Assembly: GCA_037178625.1 (NCBI GenBank) | Contig: CM074147.1 | Span: forward strand, 744,001-808,000 | Source of the DNA: Skeletonema tropicum | Lineage: Eukaryota > Bacillariophyta > Thalassiosirophyceae > Thalassiosirales > Thalassiosiraceae | Direction: 5' to 3' | Length of the DNA: 64,000 nucleotides | In this document: in pieces, positions 54,864 through 64,000 of the stretch | Layout of the letters: every line of letters begins with the position of its first letter | How positions within the stretch are numbered: the first letter of the stretch is position 1 | Translations under genes and position numbers: made by a program | The notes under the pieces: model-generated | Database searches by the model: none | What the model was told of the DNA's origin: nothing | The model's input: only the letters and a program-made list of their open reading frames with translations

Positions 54864-56236
54864 ATGGTGAAAGCATCCCTCCTTCTCCGCGCCTGCCTCT
54901 TGGTAGCCTCATCATCAGCTTCATCCTTCTCTAAACCCAACCCAAATTCAAAGCTACGACTGCAACAAGTGCTGGTAGTACATCGACACGGTGATAGGTC
55001 TCCCATCACACCACTCAAAGACGAAGACTTTTGGCAAACTCAACTACCTCAATCTCACGTCCTTGAGGGCATTGCAAAAGGAACAACGTTGATTCGACCA
55101 CCCGAAGGTAATCCTAAGCATGGTGCTCACGGTAGAGGACCATTTGGACAGCTCACCATGATGGGAGTATTACAAATGGCCAGTCTTGGCGAACGACTCA
55201 GAGAAGAGTTGACAGGACCATTATTCACAGATGAAAAGCCCCTCCATCCAAACCGGATACGTATTATGAGCACTGATTTCCCTAGTAACAATACAATCAG
55301 TACAAGCCCTACTGACGGGTCTGTTCGAGGGTGCACAATTGGAGAATGATGGACTACCAGCGATTGAAATTGACGTGCGTAGGACCAACTCATACCTCAT
55401 TCCCGATCCTCAACCACGACAATTTTCAACCCAATTGGTGTTGGAAAGTCATTTGGCCAAACGTCCACATTTGGTGGAGAAAGAAAAGGAGTTGAATGAG
55501 TTGGCACATCGAGTGACTGATGCATTGCAAGAACATTTGGGCGAAGGGGCTATGGGAGTGAGTTTTGGTATCGGAGAGGAAAAGTCACAGGATGATATCA
55601 AGAAGAAGAAGAAGAAACCATTGGCTTGGGCACAGCTTGCTGAAATTCTCATTTGTTTACATTCTCGAGACTTACTGCCACCAACATTATCGAAAGAGGA
55701 TGTGGAGGAAGTCAACAAACACGTGGCGTGGCGTTGGTTTGAGAATTTGAGTCATCCAGTGCTTGCAAAAAGTGCAATGTGGAAATTTGCAAATAAGTTG
55801 GTGGAAGATATGGAACAGAAGGTTGCCTGTGTTCAGAAACGAACATGAAGGTATCGATGAAGAGGAATGTGACAGCGAGGAACCGTTGTTGTGTATTTAC
55901 TCGGCACATGACTCGACGCTGATAGGTCTGTTGTGTGTGTTACAATTGGAGCAACCGGAAACGTGGCCGGAGTATGGAAGCTACCTGAAGGCGGAACTGA
56001 TCCAAGAAGATATAGATGGTAAATCGGTTCAAAATTGGGTTCGATTCAGCTTGAACGGACAAGTGTTGAGAAGCACGTGGATGAGAGATGATGAAAGCAA
56101 CGAGCCGGCAGAGATGGTTCCTCTGAGTAAACTTTCAGAAATGATCCATGATGAACACGATATCTATTGTGAACAAACCGGGACAAAGCTATTCACGTGG
56201 AAGAATGGAGCATTAGTGCACACAAAAAGTCAGTAG
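54864..56236 (+). CDS. Histidine acid phosphatase, secreted, with two frame breaks
   Basis: A signal peptide (LLLRACLLVASSSASSF) is followed by QVLVVHRHGDRSPITPL, the R-H-G-x-R-x-P catalytic motif whose histidine is phosphorylated. HGRGPFGQLTMMGVLQM and MSTDFP come next. The frame shifts near 55283, after which TIQSVQALLTGLFEGAQL is the conserved continuation. A second shift near 55820 leads into EEPLLCIYSAHDSTLIGLL, containing the C-terminal HD acid-base motif. Full length about 456 aa. It cleaves phosphomonoesters and could serve phosphate scavenging. All catalytic motifs are present despite the shifts. Confidence 0.78.
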
Positions 56237-56292
56237 GCAAAATTGTGCAGGCGTTGAGTTGTACAAAAACATCAAACTGATAAATTAAAAAG

Positions 56293-57550
56293 CTATTTAC
56301 AATCGCAGCTTGTCATGCTGCAAGAACTCATTCGACAGGAAAAATTGAGCTGTTGCACATATAGGGCGAGCTCAAATGATGTTGCCATTCCAGCAAGTCC
56401 GCTAGGGACTGGGAACACTCTACAACTCAGAGGCTTGTTCCATCGGCATGCTAATGCAGCCATATCCAATATAAGTGAGGCCAAACTTTTCTCTGAGACA
56501 TCGCCAGGAATAGGCACCGTATCTATACCAACGCCACAGACTGAACTAATGCAGAGCAACTTTTGAATGGTCAGTGTGTCTAGTTCAGCCAAGCGCCTGT
56601 CTTCCAATACTGGAAGCATGAGTCCGCTGTAACCAGTTGTTTTTACATCAGGGATACTTTGCAATGATGTCGTCACTGCAGCCGCAGCTGCCATTGTTCC
56701 AGGGTTGCCAAACACTCCAACCTCATCTAAGCATTCAATAGCCTCGGCAACTGATCCACCATCATCCAGTGATGGGATTCAAACTAGTATCAATTACCAA
56801 GATATTCTACACCATCACTTTCTAGTCCTTCACAAATCTGTTGAATGGGAAGCAACTCCTTCCTCATCTTATCATGAAAGACACTTCGTACCTGCTCAAT
56901 ACTTCCAGCCTCTCGAAGCAATTCTCTTGCAAATCCCCCATTCTCTAGCCCGACAGCAAAGGCAATTAGCTTGCTTGCCTAAATCATTTGGTGCCCTAGC
57001 ACCAGGAAAGAAGGGTACAGTATCAATACACGATGCAGCTGCAAATCTGAAATTACCCAAGCCTCCTTGTAGATGATCGCCATCGTCTTTTAATGAGATT
57101 GTTTTGATACATGTAGCAGCTGCAAGAGCTGCAGTTGTATCACCAGGCGTTGATGTTTGCCGAGCAGGAGAATCTACCTGGTGCAACGCTTACGATTTCT
57201 GGGCAGATGGTAGTTGTGTGTTCTGGATCATGCGAGGGTCCGAGTGAACAAAAGTTAATATCACAATTCTGATAAGTAGACTGTTCAAAGCGTCGAGTCG
57301 TTTCTTCACATCAGCTTCTGTATCATCAGTGACGAGCCATTCACCAAATGGGTTGGTAGCAATACGGATAGTCTTGTACCTCATATCCAGCAGCAGTCAT
57401 TTGCGACTCTCCATCACGAAGTAGTCTAGAGCATGCAGTAATTTTCTCCTTGAGTGACGATGAATCATTGTCGAAATCGGATGGGTCGATGTTGACAAAT
57501 GATGTGATGGCTGCGTACACGAAATGGGCGCATGGTTGTGGTGGTGGCAC
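56293..57550 (-). CDS. DUF711 (UPF0210) family protein with at least six frame breaks
   Basis: Recognisable family blocks occur in order on the minus strand but in changing frames: MTAAGYEVQ then TIRIATNPFGEWLV, NFCSLGPSHDPEHTTTICPE, GDTTAALAAATCIKTISLKD, GGLGNFRFAAASC and DTVPFFPG, FAVGLENGGFARELLREAGS, DTSLNP, FGNPGTMAAAAAVTTSLQS and CGVGIDTVPIPGDV. Single-base shifts are needed near 57373, 57276, 57150, 56968, 56796 and 56772. No conserved block is lost. The start codon is uncertain. The family has no firm function. It is either a recent pseudogene or a stretch of poor consensus sequence. Confidence 0.6.
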
Positions 57551-57753
57551 TGAATGCGTGCGAGCAATGGGCCAGAAGGAGAAGACAACAGCCCACTGCA
57601 GAAATGAAAGTAGAGGTTGGGTACATTTATGGCTGCACTATGCAGGCAATAGCACCGTACTACTTATATTCACAACGTTGATGTACGTAAGTAGGTTGCG
57701 TTGATGTGTGCAGTGAGTACACAGAAGTTGCCCGCCGTACTACCTGCCCGCTC

Positions 57754-57798
57754 AGAAATCCGGACACGAGAAATCCGGACATGAGAATTCCGGACAAT
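57754..57798 (+). repeat. Three 15-bp tandem repeats AGAAATCCGGACAYG
   Basis: Units start at 57754, 57769 and 57784; the last has a few changes (AGAATTCCGGACAAT). Confidence 0.7.
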
Positions 57799-57992
57799 AA
57801 CAAATGACGTTTCAGTAATTGCCCGTCCACGATATTTGCCCGCCCCCATGAGCTGACTCTCCCGCTGGCAAATTCTATCTGGTTTGATGAGAGTTTGATG
57901 AGATGTGGGAGTAATGGGCATGAAGTGGTGGATGGTACTTAGGTAAGTCAGTAGGTAAAATGGTAGGGCAAGGAGAAGCGGCAAGGCAAAAC

Positions 57993-58000
57993 GCGCCAAA
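57993..58000. promoter_or_regulatory. E2F consensus site GCGCCAAA
   Basis: The reverse complement TTTGGCGC matches TTTSSCGC perfectly. It lies 413 bp upstream of the ORC1/CDC6-like start codon. Confidence 0.4.
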
Positions 58001-58412
58001 AAAATCACCTCAACTTTCAAACTCGTCATTTTTTCATTTTGATTTTTGAATTGAACAGGTGCACCGCTATCACCTGCCTATCCACCATACACCAAGCATT
58101 GGTGACCATAGCAAGGAAGTTCATCGGTAGGAAGCGTTATCATTGGCTGTTCGCGGATCTGCAGCATTGCGTTCCTTCATTGCATCATTATTTGCAACCT
58201 ACACGAGAGCAACGTGAGTACATAACATGACACATGAGAACATGTCATGTACCATCATCAGCAATTTCGAATATGTATCTGACAAAGTCGACTAATTGAA
58301 TGTCATTTGCCCTCTCCTCAATCTCGTATATTATAGTCGATCAGTCTGCATAGATTCGAGTTCAGCTATCCTGCAGTGACAGACTTTTAAACAACACAAA
58401 ACGTACTAATCA

Positions 58413-61400
58413 ATGGCGACACAACCTCAACAGCTGAGCGCCTCTGAGATTGACGCCAAACTCGCCCCAGGCCAGATGTGTGAACGTCTCTGCCTTGTCA
58501 AAACATCCACCAATACCACCGTTGCCTCTACACCTGGGCAAGACGGATCTGATAATACTGTCTCTGCGAATAAACTGTGGCCTGCTCTGAAATTTGACAG
58601 TTTTAATGAGCTACTGGACCAACTAAAGAAGATGAAGGATACTGATCCAAGGGCTATTGCAAGGGTGAAGGGCAAGTTTACATTGACAGCAATAAAGGCG
58701 GCGAGGGATGCAGGTATGCCATTGGATGGATCTGGATTTGCCTATTTGTTGGGAAAGGGTTCTCTTGTACCATTGGCGAAAAATGACCAAGGTGAACTGA
58801 TCGAAGATGGTGTGATTTTTGACTTCTTTGGTGCCGTGATTGAAATGGAGAGCGCTGAGGGGTATTGTGCATCTGTCGAGTTTCAAAATGCCTTCAAAAA
58901 TGCCATGGCACGGATTGAATTGGAAGAGATTGGAGATTTGGAAGAGACGACTGGAGAAGATGCCATGCCGGTAAACGTGACCGCTGTACACTCGGCCAAA
59001 AAGACTGTGGTAGAAGAGCAACCAAAGCAAAATGAAGAGGTTGTTAGGAAGGAAACTACTAGGAGGACGTCTCCGAGGAAGAAGCAAGGCGTTCCTGTTG
59101 AGACTGTGGAGTTTGGTAAGGATAATCCATCTGACACCTCATCATTTGGCGCAGATGTTGCAGGAGAACAAGGTGTAGACGAACAAGTAGTTGATCCGGC
59201 TGAAGAGTCAGATGCCGATGGTTTGACAGATTGGGCAGAGATGTGGAAGAGTATGCAAGATCAAGGTTGGAAATGGGTGAATGGAGACGGACTTGTCGAT
59301 TGGTATTACGTCCATCCTAATTTTCAGCATCTAACTAAATCAGAGATAATCAAGCAAGGAAAGGTAGGAGAGGATTACTTTGTCAACGAGGAGTCAGTGA
59401 TGAGGTATGCCAAGATACATCTTGGTTTTAAAGGAAGGGTAGAGACGCCAGTTAGAAATAACGACGATCAGAGGAGGGGTCGAAAACGCTCTGCAGCTGT
59501 GGTGGCGGCTGCTGAAGCCAATCGCACCGAAGAAGAAGAAGGAGAAGAAGAAGAATTCCAAGTCTAAAAAGAAACAAGCAGATAAAACTTCAATGGCTAG
59601 GAAGAAGCTTGATAGTGAGAGCAAGGGAAAGAAGATCAAAATTTCCATGAATTCATATGGGAATGAGGACGGCGATGCTGACAGTCGTTTCAGTGGAGGG
59701 GAAGACGGCTTCGGCTCCAACTCTCCGTCTTACAGTGAAGCAGTGGCAAATTTGGGAGTACAGTCCGCGCAGAAAAAGCTTCTTTACCCTCCAAATCAAC
59801 ACAACTCGACACCTGACACCGCTGAAGAAAGCTCAAGCTCTGAAAGTGACAACACAGAAATGGAATCTGAAAGCGATGGCGCCGAAACGGAGATTTCAGA
59901 GAGCGATGATTGCACTTTTCAAGTCATGTCGTCAGGAGACGCTTGGAAGCTGTTAATGGATCATTTCGGATTCAAGTATCATAAAGGAATGTATTGTCTA
60001 CCCGGAAGCGAGAACAAACCAGGAAATGATTCTTGTGCTATTGAAGGGCGTCACTACTTCTCCACGTTAACGGAGCTGAGGAAACATCTGTGCGCATATG
60101 GTCTTCCGAAATGCAAAAAATATCTTGCATACGCAGGTACAGAAGCGATAAGTCGTTGGGTTCGTTTTGCCCATGTTCAAGGGCTAGCAGATGCTGCGTT
60201 TGTCAATCCAGCGGATCTTGGGGGTTATCTGAATTTTAGGGGGGCTTGGTCCATGCTTCAAAAGCTCGGATTGACTTGGAATAGTGGATTTTATGTTATT
60301 GACGGCGCCGATCCATTGAAGGAGCCGAAAAAGTTTGAGCACCAGGAAGATATGTGTGTGCATCTTGCCCGATTTGGCATTCCCCACATCCCTAGCTCTG
60401 CCAACGTTGGTCTGACTGAAGACGATCGTCTTCGCCTGGACCTCTTCATGACAAGCGCCAAAATTGACACCTTGTAAGAGATCTTTGTATTAGTTTCTGT
60501 ATTTGTATCGTTAGTTATCGGAAATCTCACGTTTTTGTTGCCATGCTCCTACTTCCACAGCGAACGAATCGATCCTGATAAGGAAAATATAAATGAAATC
60601 ACCCCTCGTAGATCAAGGAGTAAGCGCTCAAGTGATGCCGCGGAATTGAGCAAAGGTGCTGAAGACTTGCTTGAGTTGTCTCCAAAAGAGCAGGAGCGAG
60701 CACTTGGTCATAGACAGTATCAAATGGATTTTAATTGTTTGGAAGAAAAACGTCAGATTGACTTGCGTCACATTGATGGTGAAAAATGCTACCAGTTACT
60801 TGCTGATTATTACAATTTTAGTCAGTTGACAAGTTATGATCCAGCTCATTATGGAAGTAGCTTCTTTTGCTTTCCTGATGTGGAGCCTACGGAGAAGTTC
60901 AAACTGGGAGTTGATTTCTTCGAAAGTGTTCAGGATATGAGAGAGTATCTCTGTGCCTATGGGCTTCCCACCAAGAGCTAAGCGCTCGAGAATTCCAGAT
61001 AACGAGATGGAAGAATTAGAGCAATGGATTCGTTCTGCTCACATCAGAGAGCCATACGACCAATGCGTCACTACAAGCAGCCGAATGCAACCAAGAGAGG
61101 TCAAGAATATCCTGAAGGGGCTTGGCTATCAGTTCAGTAGACATTTTGATTTTTACCTTCTACCCGATACACCTTGCCATAAGTCTCAGGTTGGACGGGA
61201 TCGTTTTGAACAGCTCATTGATTTGTTCAATCACATTGCACGATTTGGACTGTCTTCGAGTGAAGATGGAGGCGTTTCATCCGTTGCGGAGCTGCAGAGA
61301 GTGCAGCTATTTATTGCGAGCATCGCTACCAATGACTTGTCGTGAGTACTTACATTAAGATTACTTTCAATTGCACTTTTTTCCTGGGCTCGCTAACAAG

Positions 61401-63706
61401 TATTCGTTTTGTCACACCACCAGCCAACGCGTTATCTGTAGAGAGCCATTACCGAATCAAAACCCTATCGCTTTGATCAAGATCCCATCTGTCGCGGCAA
61501 AGCAATCTGAGCCTGATTACAATGCGTCTGAAGTGGAAGTTAAGACACCCAAGCAGGTCCCTGTCGTATTGGATCAAGATGACACACCAGAATCAAAACA
61601 TAAGAATGAGACACCACGAAAACAGAACGGAATTCTGAACTACTTTGCGAAGACCGTCGCAGATGGGGTTTCCTCTGTTGTGAAAGCTGCGTTGACAACA
61701 CCCAGCAAACATCACTCTGTACAAAACAATTTCGAAATGAACACATCATTACAGTGCGATAGCAACAACGATCCGGCTGAGTCGAACTCGGTTTCATCTA
61801 GACTGGAAGACACTTCTCCGCCTTCTGTTGAGGAAACGGCGGTGGACGAAGACGCCGAGACGAGTGGTCAGGATCCTGCTGAAAACGACAATAAAGAGGA
61901 TGCATACACATTGTCAGAAAGTCAAATACACCTGCCTTGGGCTAAGCTGTGGAAGGAAATGAGATCAGATGGGTGGAGATACATAGCAGGTAGTGAATTT
62001 GTGAGCTATTACTACATTCATTCACGCTGCGCTGGCATGAAGAAGAAGGAAGTGCTTTGCGGTAAGAAAGGGATTGATTACTTCGAATCTGAGGAAGAGA
62101 TTCAAATATTCGCAAAGGAACATCTTGGCTGGAAAGGTGAGAAAGTATTCTCAACTCCTGGAGAAACGATGATGTCCTCTCCTTCAATTTCTTCAATCAC
62201 CTCAGCAACCAAACGCAAAAGGAGTTTAAGCCAGGAGGAGCCGTCACCCTCAAAGAAGTCACGAGCTGTTCATCAGCATAATGGTGAGAAAACATTAACG
62301 ACGTCACTCACGCCATATAACAAAGCTTCGTCCCCAGCAAATAGCAAGCAGAACAGCACATCTTCTAAGGCTGGAGAACCTAAAAAGAATCTCATTCCTT
62401 TGCCTGATCAGCAGCTGAGCTACAAAGACAAGCTTGAATACTGCAAACTGACTCTTCACCCTTCATACAAACCTAAAACTGAGAGGCTCGCATCAACTTC
62501 CAATTCTGTAGTCGAGCAGCTAGAGCGTGAGATTGAGCAATTCATGAAGAGAGCAATTCAAACAGGTTACGAGATTAATGGAATGACAGCCCCGAGTCCT
62601 GGGTTTATGTATATCTGCGGTGGTCCCGGAACAGGCAAGACAACTGCCGTGGCTGCATGCTCTCAGCTTCTCGCGAAATGGTCGAAGGAAATGGGGGCCG
62701 CCAAGCCTTGCTATTGCAATATCAACATGGCGTCGAACGCGTCCATGAGTACTGGTTCGATACAGAAGGAAATGTTCAAGAGCATGGCGAAGAAGTTGGA
62801 AATTGACAAAAAATCTTCCCCAGCTGATTTCATGGCTCAGTTCAGAAAGAAGGGGATGATTTTGGTTGTTGATGAGATCGACATGCTTTTCAAGAACAAC
62901 GGATGCAGCGGGGAAGAATGGTTCTCCACTCTGATTGAATGGTGTGAAGACAAGGATTTGCCCTTTAGCATGATTGGCATTTCGAACTCAGTCAATGATA
63001 CCAGTGCCAAAAAGATAAGAGAACTGGGAAATTCTCCACACGAGCTTGTCTTTCCAACGTACAATGAAGCAGACCTTTTGGCTATTCTTGAGAAGCGTAT
63101 CGGTGTGAAGATTGTTGACACGAAAGCTCTTCAGCTAGTTTCAAAGCGAGTTGCTGCATCGACTGGGGATGCACGCAAAGCGCTTGAGATAACTTCTAAT
63201 GCTGTTGACAAGGCTTTGGATGGTTGTAAGGAGAAATGGTCTGATGAAGTCAAAGATGATTGCTATCCATTGGTGAAGCTGCCCCAAATGATGCGTGCCA
63301 TTCGTGAAGGGATGCCAACGAGGCACGAAGAAATCATTCGTGGTTTGCCTCAAGCCGCAAAGGTGATTCTATGCATCGCCGTGTCGCTTGGGAAAGTTTG
63401 GGGCCCAACCGCTTCTGTCAGTATCGCAACTTTGAAGAAGTATGCCGTATCAAGCAACCCAGCACTCTATGTTAGATGATGCAAGCCTCGGTCAGATTTC
63501 TCACTTGGTTGAGATGCTCATGGATTCTGGTTTGCTTACCACCGATCACTGATGGATGCTTCAACTTTAATGCGATTGATCATAACTCTCGTTTGCATAT
63601 TGGTGTGCAGCTCGACGATGTTGAAATTGCTCTTGAAAAGTCTCTTCTGGAAGAATCCTCATTTTATCGCAGTCTTGTAGACTACGTCAAGAGAGACTGT
63701 CCCTAA
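58413..63706 (+). CDS. Giant ORC1/CDC6-type AAA+ ATPase with N-terminal repeat modules, four frame breaks
   Basis: I read one gene with exons 58413-60473, 60561-61341 and 61424-63706 (introns 87 and 82 bp). The C-terminal part has Walker A GGPGTGKTTAV, Walker B LVVDEIDML, sensor I MIGISNS, sensor II STGDARKALEI and a winged-helix end (QISHLVEMLMDSGLL, LHIGVQLDDVEIAL): an ORC1/CDC6 initiator. About 1,300 residues precede it. They hold two modules of one type (WAEMWKSMQDQGWKWV and WAKLWKEMRSDGWRYI, each ending GxDYF/GEDYF..LG-K-G) and four related modules ending in AYGLP/RFGIP/RFGLS. Basic linkers such as KKKKEKKKN join them. Frame shifts fall near 59529, 60968, 63458 and 63541. Likely role: loading of replicative helicase at origins. 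Confidence 0.72.
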
Positions 63707-64000
63707 TACTGAAGTAAACCTAATGAGAGAAATGCCTCTGTCGTGAATATCAGTAGGTCAGTGTCCAGGATATTATGTATCAATGATGTAAATGCATCAT
63801 TTATTCGTTATTTAATTTGATGTTATGAGAATAGAACATACTAAAAGTAGGTCACATCAAGTTTGGTCAATAGGTGGCTGGGTAGTCTCATCAAAGTTTG
63901 GTTAGTACTCTTTACATGAACATGAGAGAGAGATTTACGATATTCCTCTCTACAATTGCAGGTATTGAAGAAACCAGGAATACCTCTTCAAGCCTCTCTA
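63707..64000. other. 3' flank at window end
   Basis: 294 bp with a short imperfect direct repeat around CATCAARGTTTGGT; nothing else is seen. Confidence 0.35.

Larger units (their letters stand above)
57551..58412. other. Upstream region of the ORC1/CDC6-like gene
   Basis: 862 bp. It contains three 15-bp direct repeats (57754-57798) and an E2F-like site (57993). A 63-codon open frame (58039-58230) has no domain. Confidence 0.45.

Noticed and set aside
58039..58230. 63-codon frame upstream of the initiator gene
   Set aside because: Short, no domain, lies in the expected promoter or leader.
16632..63706. Idea that every frame break is one extra T in the coding strand (U-deletion editing)
   Set aside because: It fits many sites only because the exact base is ambiguous; at 57373 (CAA G ACT) and 59529 (ACC G AAG) the extra base is G, and three breaks go the other way.

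Overview
The window is nuclear DNA of a photosynthetic stramenopile, most likely a centric diatom of the Thalassiosirales type. The evidence is densely packed short genes on both strands, few and short GT-AG introns (about 80-280 bp), serine/asparagine/glutamine-rich disordered tails, a ClpS carrying a VSAFAP-type plastid targeting motif, a heat-shock-factor-type regulator, helicase-associated-domain and MYND/Sel1/ankyrin proteins, and a fused mitochondrial transhydrogenase. Species cannot be fixed from this sequence alone.

Layout. 0-5.3 kb: truncated lysine-methyltransferase-like gene (-), unknown gene (+), metallophosphoesterase (-), type II membrane glycosyltransferase-like gene (-). 5.6-11.6 kb is a gene-poor mobile-element cluster: a 525-bp foldback element, an 82-bp G-rich tandem repeat, a hAT deletion derivative with an 8-bp target duplication, a TA-flanked MITE, and a 2.6-kb element with 480-bp near-identical inverted arms ending in TTAA. 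11.6-20.6 kb: nitroreductase, histone H3, PAN3, RluA-type pseudouridine synthase, METTL24-like methyltransferase, MYND/Sel1 protein. 20.6-22 kb: degenerate tandem repeats. 22-31.5 kb: tRNA-dihydrouridine synthase, transhydrogenase, a carboxylate carrier and ribonucleotide reductase R2. 32-43 kb: HSF, an exonuclease/KH protein, dolichol kinase, helicase-associated repeats, plastid ClpS and several unknowns. 43-57.6 kb: PDZ protein, RAD52, MYND-ankyrin protein, ankyrin protein, histidine acid phosphatase and a DUF711 protein. 58.4-63.7 kb: a very large ORC1/CDC6-type AAA+ protein with repeat modules in front of the ATPase.

Working together: RNR2 (dNTP supply), histone H3, RAD52 and the ORC1/CDC6-like protein all serve DNA replication or repair; RNR2 and the ORC1/CDC6-like gene have E2F-like GCGCCAA sites upstream. 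PAN3, the exonuclease/KH protein, the dihydrouridine synthase and the pseudouridine synthase are RNA-processing genes. They are scattered, not in an operon.

Two window-wide patterns stand out. First, an 11-bp motif, GGAATYAGTAY, recurs only in intergenic DNA near gene starts. Second, about 20 single-base frame breaks interrupt eight otherwise well-conserved genes; about 17 look like one extra base. Residual long-read insertion errors are the simplest explanation, but this needs cDNA or short-read checking.
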